64,000 nucleotides of DNA, from the NCBI RefSeq assembly GCF_003347635.1, contig NZ_QDFY01000002.1, forward strand, positions 434,001-498,000. Reading direction: 5' to 3'. Origin of the DNA: Sphingosinicella terrae. GTDB taxonomy: Bacteria > Pseudomonadota > Alphaproteobacteria > Sphingomonadales > Sphingomonadaceae. Position 1 is the first letter of the stretch; each line of letters begins with the position of its first letter. The position numbers and the translations under genes are program-made. Positions 26,329 through 35,032 of the stretch are shown here, piece by piece. A model generated the notes under the pieces. That model was not told where the DNA came from and made no database searches. It worked only from the letters and a program-made list of their open reading frames with translations.

Positions 26329-27141
26329 GTGGCATTCGTTCGTACAGAGACTTGGGACAGCCGTTACGCCAGCGTCGCGAAGCCGGCATCCACGGCCGAG
26401 CGGCCGTTTCCCCGGATTTCGACGCTTGTCGAAACGAGGATCAATCGATCTTTCGCCGTCTGTTCGACGTTGCTCATCCATCTTTTCCTGCTCTGGCTTC
26501 TGTTGACGAAGCTCACTGACGAGCCAGGCGCGCCCGGACCGCAGGCGCCGCCGGTGAGGATGCTGGCGCTTTTCGATGTCTCCGAGGCTTCCCAGGCGCC
26601 CCGGGCAACGGGCCGCGAGGCGCCGGTCGCCCCCATTCCCGCGTCCCCGCCGGACGTTGACCTGAGCGCGCCGTCCGAGTTGCCGCCACCCGAATGGGCG
26701 ATTGTTCGCATGCCGCCCGAGCCCACGCCGCCATCGGTCACTCAGCCGGTGCCGATCCATGCCGAGCCGGCGCCCTCTGAGACCGGCGCGGGGCAGGGGG
26801 CGGCCTCCGCCTATGATCCCTATGCGGGCGCCACGCCGATGCGTCGAGAGGAGATGACGCAGCGCGCCGGCGCCGCTGGATCGTTCGATCTCGACGGGGA
26901 AGCTTTCGAGCGTCTGGTTCGCCGGCTGACGGAGCGACGCGGCGCGCGCGGAACGGCGGAATTCGTCGTGGAGGTGGATCCCTCGGGGCGCATCGTCGGG
27001 GCGACCCTGCTCGGCGGTACTGCCTCCGAAGAGGTGAAGGCGGTGGTTCGCGATGCCATTGTCGGCGGCATTCTCTTCCGTCCGCACCCGGCGGCGAGGC
27101 AGCGACAATGGGTCCGGTTGCCTACGATCAGCCTCGGTTAG
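26329..27141 (+). CDS. TonB-like protein with TonB C-terminal-type domain
   Basis: The frame is open from 26092, but a GTG at 26329 after a GGGGG run is the likely start (270 residues). One N-terminal helix (SFAVCSTLLIHLFLLWLLL) is followed by a long Pro-rich region (about 70-160) and a C-terminal domain (AEFVVEVDPSGRIVGATLLGGTASEEVKAVVRDAI) resembling the TonB C-terminal fold. It could span the periplasm to energise receptors. It is divergent from gspE and may instead serve the secretion system. Confidence 0.6.
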   Translation: MAFVRTETWDSRYASVAKPASTAERPFPRISTLVETRINRSFAVCSTLLIHLFLLWLLLTKLTDEPGAPGPQAPPVRMLALFDVSEASQAPRATGREAPVAPIPASPPDVDLSAPSELPPPEWAIVRMPPEPTPPSVTQPVPIHAEPAPSETGAGQGAASAYDPYAGATPMRREEMTQRAGAAGSFDLDGEAFERLVRRLTERRGARGTAEFVVEVDPSGRIVGATLLGGTASEEVKAVVRDAIVGGILFRPHPAARQRQWVRLPTISLG

Positions 27142-27616
27142 AACGGCGCGTCCCGATAGGCCAATAAGATCCGAGTGTTTGGAGATCACTACTCAGTGTA
27201 GCCTTGACGACACCTCAACACTATGTTCGTGAGTCCCAGAACGCTAAATTTTTTTACCAAGATCGGGGGTTCTGGTGGCAGGATCCCCGCACGAAACGAA
27301 GACCCGAGCCTATCCGTCGCGGAATCCGCTGAAATACGTGTTTAGATCTTATCCTGCGCGCCCGTACGGACCGCGTGCTGCGTAAATATGTTTGGGTTTA
27401 TCTACGTGGGGGGTTGCACCACGCGTTGCTGCGAGACAAGATGCGCGTGAATCGGTTTTATAGGTTTCAAGGATCAGCTTTTTACTCCGGCTTGTCCTGA
27501 GCTGGGCGTGATGCGGCATCGGCGTCGCCGCACTGTCGGGTGCAATTCAAGTATCGGGAAATTCGGAGGGCGCGGGGGGCGCGCATGGCGCCGACTGCGC
27601 TGGGGGAATGGGGGAA
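27142..27616. other. Intergenic region upstream of the YD protein cluster
   Basis: This 475-base stretch is visibly richer in A+T than most of the window (for example around 27240-27400) and has no credible gene. It follows the TonB-like gene and precedes the YD-module gene at 27617. A TTTTTTT run lies at about 27250. I found no repeat, terminator or RNA gene that I can support. It may contain a promoter for the downstream cluster. Confidence 0.4.
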
Positions 27617-28159
27617 ATGAACAGAAAGTCCGTTTACCTGCTGGGTGTCGCCGTGGGTGCTATGGCCATCAGCGGCACCGGCCGCGCCAGCGATACGACG
27701 AGCTACAGCTACGATCCGCTCGGCCGGCTCGTGGCTGTTGCCACCACCGGTGGCCCGAACAACGGGGTCGCCGTTTCGACCAGTTACGATCGGGCGGGTA
27801 ATCGCTCCGCCTACAATGTCGCAGGGAGTGTCGGAAGCCCGCCGCCACCGCCTCCGCCGCCTCCACCGGGAAACCAGGCTCCGGTTGCGGTTGCGGACAG
27901 CGGATCCATGAGTCGGTGCGGGGTTGGCTACTTCAATGTACTCGCCAACGATCACGACCCTGACGGAAATACACCGTTGCGCCTGGTAAGCGCCTCAGGT
28001 GGAGCGAGGTTCGGTGAGGCCTCTGTGGTCAACGGTCAGGTCGAATTCGTGGGTGCGGGCACGCAGGCGACTGCAACTGTCAGCTATGTCGTGAGCGACT
28101 CGCTTGGAGCGACGGCGACCGGGCAGTTGACGATCAATCTAACATTCTCCGGCTGCTAG
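27617..28159 (+). CDS. Exported YD-module/cadherin-like protein
   Basis: The 180-residue protein begins [24 protein letters not shown] (signal peptide), then a YD module ([13 protein letters not shown] ... [14 protein letters not shown]). A run of ten prolines links it to a C-terminal Ig-fold domain of the cadherin-like/VCBS type ([23 protein letters not shown]). A pair of cysteines (SRCGV and the final FSGC) may form a disulfide. It precedes the large RHS gene in the same orientation. The ATG at 27608 is an alternative start. Confidence 0.78.
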   Translation: MNRKSVYLLGVAVGAMAISGTGRASDTTSYSYDPLGRLVAVATTGGPNNGVAVSTSYDRAGNRSAYNVAGSVGSPPPPPPPPPPGNQAPVAVADSGSMSRCGVGYFNVLANDHDPDGNTPLRLVSASGGARFGEASVVNGQVEFVGAGTQATATVSYVVSDSLGATATGQLTINLTFSGC

Positions 28160-28257
28160 ACATGGCGAAGTTAAGGCTGGATCTGGATCCGGGCCAATCG
28201 TTGATGAAACTTGCCGAGCATCATCCGAGCAGCGCGTACGGGATTGAAGGGGGGAAA

Positions 28258-31200
28258 ATGAAGCTTGCCACTAAAGAGGGTCGGGAAAGAACTTCCCCCC
28301 GGGAGCGCGCAACGAACATGGTCAAGGCGGGACGCCGTCGAATCGGACATATGGGCGGCATATTGCTCACGTTGATGTTCGCTGCCTTGGTCGTTCCATC
28401 AGCGGCCCTGGCGCAGGACATGCCGCGGACACTTTCCCCGCTGCGTGTCGAGCCCGATCCGAATGGCGTGAATACCGTCACGGGCGAAATAAAGATCGAG
28501 ATGCCGGTCCTGTCGGTTCCGGGGGCACCCAATCTGCGATTCGATCGAATCCAGAATGCGGCGCCGCGCCTCAATGGAAACATTGAGGGTGCGGTCGGCG
28601 AGTATCAGACAGGAAGCTTCACGGTCCACACCGGTGGCGACGCGTCTGAGGCCTTTCAGTGTTTCGACAATGATTGCGGCCCCGTCACCGGGACGGGCTC
28701 CTCATTGAGCCCGAACGGGAGTCGGTATCATCAGGGCGGTACCGGCATCGTATACGAGTTCAACGTCATTCACCTGAATCAGCAGCAGGCGACCGGCAAG
28801 GTGATCGTCCGCTATGCAAATCGCATAACTCACCCCGACGGAGAAGTGATCACCATCACTTACGGATCGACCTATTCCGCCAGCCTCGGCCTTACCTTTT
28901 ATCGCCCGATAAAGCTCGCGAGCAACCTCGGCTACCATATCGACATCGACTACCAAGGCGACGTCATCGGCACGATTGAATGGAACAAGCCGAGCGAGGT
29001 GACCCTGTACAACAGCGCCTCTCCGACCGTGCCGCTGGGTCGACTCACTTATAGCGGATCGACGATCACGGATCTTGCTGGCCGCACTTACGCATGTGGG
29101 TGCTCAAATGACTTGTCGGCGGACGTACAGGGAAGCTCAGGCTCGCTTCGCCTCCCCGATGAGACAACGCCGACAATCCAGGCTGTCGCTAATGGGACGA
29201 ATTTCGTCGTTGCGTCCGTGACACGTGACGGTGTCCCATTCACCTATGCCTACACAAATCTGACGCGGCACGCGCCGACGCAGAGCAACCGATATACGGC
29301 TCTCACCGTCACCGGGCCGAACGGCTACTCGATGCGCTACGATATGACGCTCTCCGCATCGCGTAACGTCCTGACTCGGACGACCGACGGCCTCAGCCGC
29401 GTGACCGATTACGCCTTCGACGGCGACTATCGGCCCACGACCATCACTTATCCGGAGCGCAATTCCGTCACGGTTCAATATGACGGGATCGGGAACATCC
29501 TTTCCAGAACCGCGACTCCCAAACCAAATTCCGGTCTCGCCGCAGCGACCGAGAGCGCCTTCTATCCCACCGCGGACGTCACCCTTTGCGGCGGCGTCCA
29601 TCGGGACGTGCGCTGCTATCGTCCTACGTGGACACGCGACGCCCTTCAGCGCCAGACCGACTATACCTACAACGCCAACGGTCAGCTGACCGAGATGTTG
29701 GAACCGGCCGATGCTCAGGGCGTGCGGAGGCGGACCATCATCGCATATGTGGCATCCGCAAACGGCGTCAGCCGCCGATCCGTCGTGCGAGTCTGCGGCG
29801 GCGCCACTTGCGGTACAAGTGCCGAAATCCGTACGGAATATGAATATTGGGGCAACACGCGCCTGCCCTCTCTCGAGCGGCGGATTGCCAACGGTCAGAC
29901 GCGGGTGACGAGCTATACCTATGATGCGGCGGGGCGGCTGCTCAGCCAGGATGGGCCCTTGGCGGGAAGCGACGATTCGACCCACTACCGGTACGACACG
30001 CTCGGTCGCCGGACCTGGGAGATCGGACCGCTACTTCACAATGGCTATCGGACAGCGACGCGGTACACCTACCGGAATTCCGACGACAAGCCGACGAGGA
30101 TCGAGGGGGGAGCGGTCAATTCGGTGACTAGCACGGCCCTTGTGCCACTGAGCCAGACTGACATCGCCTATGACAGCCGGCGCAACCCTGTTCGGGAAAC
30201 CCTGTCTTCCTCGACGGGGACGCACTCCGTAGTCCAGCGCAACTTCACGAATCGCAATCAGCTCGAATGCGAGGCCAGACGGATGAACCCGGCGGTGTTC
30301 GCGTCTTTGCCTCCGAGCGCCTGCGCCCTTGGAACCCAGGGAAGCCAGGGACCCGATCGGATCACCCGCTATGTCTATGACGCGGCAGGGCAGCTGACGC
30401 ACGAGCAGCGTGGCTATCTGACGTCATCGCAGCAGAATTATGCGACCTACACCTACAGCCTCAACGGCCAACGCTTGAGCCTAACGGATGCCAACGGCAA
30501 CCGGGCCGAAATGACCTATGACGGTTTCGACCGGCAGCGGCGCTGGATCTTTCCGCACCCGCAAACGATCGGCTCCGTCAATTCGGCCGACTATGAGGAA
30601 TATGGATACGACGTGGTCGGTAATCGCCTGTCGCTGCGCAAGCGCGACGGCCGCACGCTCACCTTCCAGTACGACAATCTCAACCGAATTACCTTGAAGA
30701 CGGTGCCGGCCTCGGCGAGCGGCGCCGCCGGGTACAGCGTCGCTTATGCCTACAATGTCCTGGACTTGCAGACCGAGGCGCGGTTCGGGTCTCTGACCGG
30801 TACGGGCATCAGCAATGCCTATAACGGGTTCGGTGAGCTGCTCTCCTCGACCACGAACATGGGCGGGACGAGCAGGGCCATCTCCTATCTCTATGATGCC
30901 GCGAGTCGCCGCACCCGCGTCACCCATCCCGACGGGACCTATTTCACTTACGAATATGACGGCGCCAGCCAGCTGCGCTATGTTCGCGAGAACGGCACCA
31001 CCGAGCTCGCCCGTTTCGCTTATGATGGCTGGGCTCGGCCGACCACGCGGGTTCAGTCGGCGACGGGAATCACATACACTTTCGACCCCCTTTCGCGACT
31101 AACTGGGCTGAACAACGATCTCGCCGGTACGGCCGCCGATCTAAACCTGACCTTCGGCTACAATCCGGCCTCGCAGATCACGACCCGCACCAGCTCGAAC

Positions 31201-32475
31201 GACGCTTTTGCGATGACGTCGGCTTACAATGTGAGCCGCAGCTACAGCGTCAACGGCCTCAATCAATATACCGTCGCCGGCCCGGCGAGCTTCCTCTACG
31301 ATGCTAACGGAAACCTGCGGTCGGATGGTTCGACCAACTTCGTCTACGACGCCGAAAACAGGCTCGTTTCAGCCACCGGCGGACGTACGGCTTCGCTGGT
31401 CTACGATCCGCTCGGGCGGCTGTTCCAGGTGTCGGGCGGCAGCGCCGGCGTGACCCAATTCGTCTATGACGGCGACGCCTTGGTGCTCGAGTATAGCGGC
31501 GCGAATGTGCTGCATCGCTACGTTCATGGCGGCAGTGCCGGGGCTGACGATCCTTTGATCTGGTACGATTATGCCGCGGCCCAAAGTCGCCAGACCCTCG
31601 TCGGTGACCATCAGGGCTCGATCATCGCCGTCGCCAACGCCGCTGGGAACAGCCGCGCCATCAACGGCTATGACGCTTGGGGCATCCCGAACACCACCAA
31701 TCTCGGACGCTTCCAATATACGGGACAGGCCTGGATCCCCGAGCTCGGCATGTATCACTACAAGGCCCGAATCTACTCGCCGACCGTGGGACGATTCCTG
31801 CAGACGGATCCGGTGGGGTATGACGACGACGCAAATCTTTACGCTTACGTCGCAAACGACCCGGTGAACTTCGCCGATCCTGAGGGAGAGCAGCGTCAGC
31901 GGCAAGGATTTAGACCCTATGTTCCGAATGGGCCACGTACGACGTCGCAATTCTTCTATGCACGAGTCATTAGGGCGCGAGCAAACGAGGCAAGATCTGT
32001 TTGGAGTGGAGGTACGTCATACTTTCCTCATTACGTTGGCGCTCCATCCAGAGCAGATGCCGCACACGCGACAGCTGCCGTAAGGGCACTCCAGATTATT
32101 GGGCCGCAGAACTTTAACCCGCGTTCTGGCCTTCCGGCGGACCCGGCAGGGAGCGCCTTCCAGAACGTCTTGAGGGGATCATCGTTTCAGCCTACTTCAA
32201 GCGGCACTGCCCAGTTTCATTCCCCTGTGACTGGTGCTGGGGCGCGAGATGCGGCCTTTCAAGTGCTCACAGGGTCGGCACCGCAGTTCTCTGCTTCGGG
32301 GGTAGCGAGAGGGATGGTCGATTTAGGCGGAGGGATGAGGGCTAATGTCACGGCATATCAAGATTCCTCTCGTAGTGGCCCTGCGATAAATATTGGGATC
32401 ACACAGTCCATCGTTCCATTGGGAAGTAATGTGCCTAGAAATATCCGGTTATTCGAAGCTAAGGTACGATATTGA
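28258..32475 (+). CDS. Large exported RHS/YD-repeat protein with variable C-terminal tail
   Basis: The likely start is the ATG at 28258 after GAAGGGGGGA (1405 residues); an ATG at 28318 would also give a good signal peptide ([20 protein letters not shown]). The body is filled with YD repeats (for example [33 protein letters not shown]). It ends with the RHS core [20 protein letters not shown]...[18 protein letters not shown] (about residues 1165-1205). The C-terminal tail of about 195 residues is unlike the rest, lower in G+C, and not recognised. The layout is that of a polymorphic toxin: conserved shell and swappable tail. It lacks a T6SS PAAR or VgrG-like N-terminus. Confidence 0.9.
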   Translation: MKLATKEGRERTSPRERATNMVKAGRRRIGHMGGILLTLMFAALVVPSAALAQDMPRTLSPLRVEPDPNGVNTVTGEIKIEMPVLSVPGAPNLRFDRIQNAAPRLNGNIEGAVGEYQTGSFTVHTGGDASEAFQCFDNDCGPVTGTGSSLSPNGSRYHQGGTGIVYEFNVIHLNQQQATGKVIVRYANRITHPDGEVITITYGSTYSASLGLTFYRPIKLASNLGYHIDIDYQGDVIGTIEWNKPSEVTLYNSASPTVPLGRLTYSGSTITDLAGRTYACGCSNDLSADVQGSSGSLRLPDETTPTIQAVANGTNFVVASVTRDGVPFTYAYTNLTRHAPTQSNRYTALTVTGPNGYSMRYDMTLSASRNVLTRTTDGLSRVTDYAFDGDYRPTTITYPERNSVTVQYDGIGNILSRTATPKPNSGLAAATESAFYPTADVTLCGGVHRDVRCYRPTWTRDALQRQTDYTYNANGQLTEMLEPADAQGVRRRTIIAYVASANGVSRRSVVRVCGGATCGTSAEIRTEYEYWGNTRLPSLERRIANGQTRVTSYTYDAAGRLLSQDGPLAGSDDSTHYRYDTLGRRTWEIGPLLHNGYRTATRYTYRNSDDKPTRIEGGAVNSVTSTALVPLSQTDIAYDSRRNPVRETLSSSTGTHSVVQRNFTNRNQLECEARRMNPAVFASLPPSACALGTQGSQGPDRITRYVYDAAGQLTHEQRGYLTSSQQNYATYTYSLNGQRLSLTDANGNRAEMTYDGFDRQRRWIFPHPQTIGSVNSADYEEYGYDVVGNRLSLRKRDGRTLTFQYDNLNRITLKTVPASASGAAGYSVAYAYNVLDLQTEARFGSLTGTGISNAYNGFGELLSSTTNMGGTSRAISYLYDAASRRTRVTHPDGTYFTYEYDGASQLRYVRENGTTELARFAYDGWARPTTRVQSATGITYTFDPLSRLTGLNNDLAGTAADLNLTFGYNPASQITTRTSSNDAFAMTSAYNVSRSYSVNGLNQYTVAGPASFLYDANGNLRSDGSTNFVYDAENRLVSATGGRTASLVYDPLGRLFQVSGGSAGVTQFVYDGDALVLEYSGANVLHRYVHGGSAGADDPLIWYDYAAAQSRQTLVGDHQGSIIAVANAAGNSRAINGYDAWGIPNTTNLGRFQYTGQAWIPELGMYHYKARIYSPTVGRFLQTDPVGYDDDANLYAYVANDPVNFADPEGEQRQRQGFRPYVPNGPRTTSQFFYARVIRARANEARSVWSGGTSYFPHYVGAPSRADAAHATAAVRALQIIGPQNFNPRSGLPADPAGSAFQNVLRGSSFQPTSSGTAQFHSPVTGAGARDAAFQVLTGSAPQFSASGVARGMVDLGGGMRANVTAYQDSSRSGPAINIGITQSIVPLGSNVPRNIRLFEAKVRY

Positions 32476-33032
32476 TGGAAATGCTTATTGATAACTGCAC
32501 AGTGACACGACTTGATTCATGTCAAGGGCACTATAGCCGTGCTGCGGCATTTATGCCTAGACCCAATTTCCCTAGTCGCGCAGAGCTGTATAGATCGTCT
32601 CTCATCTATACTCCCTTCTTGGGCCGAATGATCCTTGAGCGGTCTGCTGAAATATTCAGCATAATCTCTAAAGATGGTATTGTGGAACTTGTTGCATTGG
32701 AAGACTGCTATACGGGTGAGGGGTCCACTCATGATTGCAGATTCCAGGATTGCTCAAGGGTAATATTCCAAGATGTGGATGATTTCAGAAATGGGGGATT
32801 TGACGGCCGAATAATCCTGTTCTCAACTAATGTTAATATGTTTCTCTATTTCGACTTCCTAGAATTATCTGGGATAGGATGCTCTAGAAGTAATGCGGAG
32901 GCGATACTGGACTCAAGTCTCGAAGAGCATTTCGAGGACCTTAGGTGGAAATCCTCTCAAGCTCGTGATATCGAAGAGCGAGAATATTTCGCTTCTGTTG
33001 TACAGCATGCGAAAGCTATTGTTGGTGATTAG
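32475..33032 (+). CDS. Small unknown protein, candidate immunity protein
   Basis: This 185-residue protein starts at an ATG whose A is the last base of the RHS stop codon (TGATG), so translation is coupled. Its base composition is much lower in G+C than its surroundings. It is cytosolic-looking, acidic, with aromatic segments (FDGRIILFSTNVNMFLYFDFLEL) and no signal peptide. I do not recognise a family. Position, size and composition match the immunity gene expected after an RHS toxin tail. Confidence 0.6.
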   Translation: MEMLIDNCTVTRLDSCQGHYSRAAAFMPRPNFPSRAELYRSSLIYTPFLGRMILERSAEIFSIISKDGIVELVALEDCYTGEGSTHDCRFQDCSRVIFQDVDDFRNGGFDGRIILFSTNVNMFLYFDFLELSGIGCSRSNAEAILDSSLEEHFEDLRWKSSQARDIEEREYFASVVQHAKAIVGD

Positions 33033-33145
33033 GCATGATAGGGACTCCTTAGACGCAAGGATTTCGAACAATGAGTCCCGCGCGGGTTCCGGTGACGCCG
33101 GGTAGTTGAGGTCGGCCTATCCTCCCTATGGACTGGAGTTCCAGG

Positions 33146-33226
33146 GACATGGCGTAATTGAGGTAGGCCCATCCTCCTGCTGATACGAAGTCGGCGCGAA
33201 GCCGCTTCAAGGAGGAGGATGGACCC
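33146..33226. repeat. 81-bp direct repeat, copy 1 (IS110-family left end)
   Basis: The 81 bases ending just before the transposase start codon recur at 34674-34754 with one visible mismatch (c versus a in GTCGGcGCG/GTCGGaGCG). Immediately upstream (about 33103-33125) an imperfect extra copy of part of it occurs (TTGAGGTCGGCCTATCCTCC versus TTGAGGTAGGCCCATCCTCC). Confidence 0.85.
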
Positions 33227-34130
33227 ATGGCTATGTACCTCGGATTGGACGTTTCGGACAAGTCGACGCACCTTTGTGCGGTCGACGAGGCGGGCCGGAT
33301 CCGTTGGCGCGGCATCTGCGCCACGGATCCCGAGACGATCGCCCGGACTATCGACCGTCATTGCGGCGACGTGTCTCGGGTGGTCCTCGAGACAGGCGCG
33401 CTTTCCTCGTTTCTTTATCATGGTCTCGTCGAACGCGGCCTTCCGGTGGTGTGCATCTGCGCTCGCCATGCCAAGGGGGTGCTGTCGGCGCGGGTCAACA
33501 AGAGCGACCCGCATGATGCCGAGGGGCTGGCACAGCTGGCTCGGACCGGTTGGTTCCGGGCGGTGCACATGAAGGATGGTGCCACGCATCTCGATCGCGC
33601 CTGTCTCAAGGTTCGCGAGCAGCTGGTGCGGGCTCACTCGGCGATGAAGAACCAGCTGCGAGGCCTGCTGAAGCTGTTCGGCCTGAGACTGGGCTCGGCC
33701 ACGACGCCGGGCAAGCGCGCCGAGCGCCTCGAGGTGCTTCTCGCGCAAAGGCCCGAGCTGGAGGCGCCGCTGGCGCCGCTCGTCGCCTCCCTGGCAGGCC
33801 TGGAAGTGCAGATCGCCGCGGCTACCCGTGAGCTCAAGCGGCGCACCGCTGCCGATCCGGTGTGCACGCTTGATGACGGTGCCTGGTGTCGGTCCGGTCA
33901 ACGCGATGACGTTCAAGGCCAGTGTCGAGGATCCGAGCCGCTTCGCCCGAGGGACGGATGTCGGCGCCTTCGCCGGGCTCGTCCCCAGGCGCTACCAGTC
34001 CGGCGAACGCGACACCAAGGGACGCATCTCCAAGGCCGGCGATCCCTGCAGTGCGCATACGACCGATGCGCATGCCCACCGGCAAACGGGAATGCCCAGA
34101 AGGACTCTTATATCAGGGGGAAACGATTAG
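33227..34130 (+). pseudogene. IS110-family transposase, frameshifted and 3'-truncated
   Basis: The N-terminal part is an intact DEDD transposase domain (LGLDVSDKSTH, VVLETGAL, NKSDPHDAEGLA). Near 33860 the frame shifts, and the C-terminal Transposase_20 segment (MTVPGVGPVNAMTFKASV...SRFARGTDVGAFAGLVPRRYQSG) continues in another frame. It stops after GRISKAGD, where family members normally continue with the conserved Ser region. So both a frameshift and loss of the end disable it. The left end repeat at 33146 matches the second copy at 34674. Confidence 0.85.
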
Positions 34131-34397
34131 GGTGTATCCGTTGAGCGGGACCACTACATAACGCGGACCTGGGGCGGGCCTGCTTGTTCCGGTTACCGTC
34201 ACGTTGGTTCTGTTCCCGACTTGGTCATAAGCGTAGGTCATCTCCACACCGCTGGCCGGTCCGCTCGATTTGGCCACTTTCACTAAGCGGCCAAGTGCAT
34301 CGTAGGTGTATGTCACCGTCTCTTCCGCATGCGCGGCTGACATCGGCAACATGGCGGCAAGGGCGATTGCACACGCCCGGAAGCTCCTGATCGACAT
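34113..34397 (-). CDS. Mini YD-module exported protein
   Basis: The 94-residue protein starts at an ATG at 34397 (AGAGGGA upstream). It has a signal peptide (MSIRSFRACAIALAAMLPMSAAHA) and the same two-motif YD module as the proteins at 15396 and 27617 (TYTYDALGRLVKV ... YAYDQVGNRTNVTV). It ends in a short Pro-rich tail (RPAPGPRYVVVPLNGYTLIVSP). The end lies against the decayed IS110 copy, so the original C-terminus may have been lost. It is transcribed opposite to the large RHS gene. Confidence 0.7.
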   Translation of the reverse strand: MSIRSFRACAIALAAMLPMSAAHAEETVTYTYDALGRLVKVAKSSGPASGVEMTYAYDQVGNRTNVTVTGTSRPAPGPRYVVVPLNGYTLIVSP

Positions 34398-34673
34398 AGT
34401 TCCCTCTTAGTTATTCTTGGGAGCATGCTGGCGTTTGCCCGCTCAGCATTCGCCAATTGTCTTCATTTGTCTACTTCTGAATATCTGACGGCTGACGCCG
34501 GTAGGTTCATTCGGACGGGCCGAAGCCGTTGTTGGGAATTCGGGCGCACTTGTCTTCTAACGCATTCTGCTTCATCAACGATTCGGGGCAAAGAGAGGGG
34601 CTTTGTGAGGGGAAGGTGACGTGCTCCCCTGAAATGTGACCGTTTGGCCAAAGTCCGGCTTGGGAGTACAGGA
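34398..34673. other. Intergenic region between the mini YD gene and the second IS110 remnant
   Basis: About 275 bases with no gene. It is lower in G+C than the surrounding operons and contains the probable promoter of the mini YD gene (34397) and a short inverted repeat (AGGGGA ... TCCCCT, about 34611-34630). Possibly decayed mobile-element sequence. Confidence 0.35.
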
Positions 34674-34754
34674 GACATGGCGTAATTGAGGTAGGCCCAT
34701 CCTCCTGCTGATACGAAGTCGGAGCGAAGCCGCTTCAAGGAGGAGGATGGACCC
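34674..34754. repeat. 81-bp direct repeat, copy 2 (IS110-family left end)
   Basis: Same 81 bases as 33146-33226 with one mismatch, again directly followed by a transposase start codon (GTG at 34755). The two copies are in the same orientation about 1.5 kb apart. Confidence 0.85.
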
Positions 34755-34985
34755 GTGACGCATATCTACGCCGGCTGGGATGTTCCGACAAGAGCACGCA
34801 CATCGGCCTGGTCGATGAAGGTGGACCGCCCCTCTGGCGCGGCGTGTGCCCGAGCGATCCGCAGGCGCTGGCCCAGATTCCCAAGACGCGCTGTCCTGCC
34901 GTTGTCAGGGGTGGTTTCGAAACGGCGCGCTTCCCTCCTTTCGCTACCGGCTTCCACCGGGAACGGCTCCCGGCTTATTGACAAC
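34755..34985 (+). pseudogene. IS110-family transposase N-terminal remnant
   Basis: Starts VTHIYAGWDV like the intact family (and like 33227), then shifts frame: DKSTHIGLVDEGG...LWRGVCPSDPQALAQ continues in the next frame. It degenerates after about 75 residues, before the upstream region of the TonB receptor gene at 35033. The two copies differ beyond the left repeat, so they are related but not identical insertions. Confidence 0.75.
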
Positions 34986-35032
34986 GCGTCGCAATAGCGA
35001 TTAGGCCCCCCGCACAAATCAGGGGGGTATCC

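Noticed and set aside
28162-28257. Upstream extension of the large RHS gene to the ATG at 28162
   Set aside because: The ATG at 28258 has a better ribosome-binding site and leads sooner into the signal peptide; the short upstream segment looks like a partial duplication of the same start region.
33029-33916. Minus-strand open frame opposite the IS110 transposase
   Set aside because: Shadow of the transposase and its left-end repeat; no domain and low-complexity composition.
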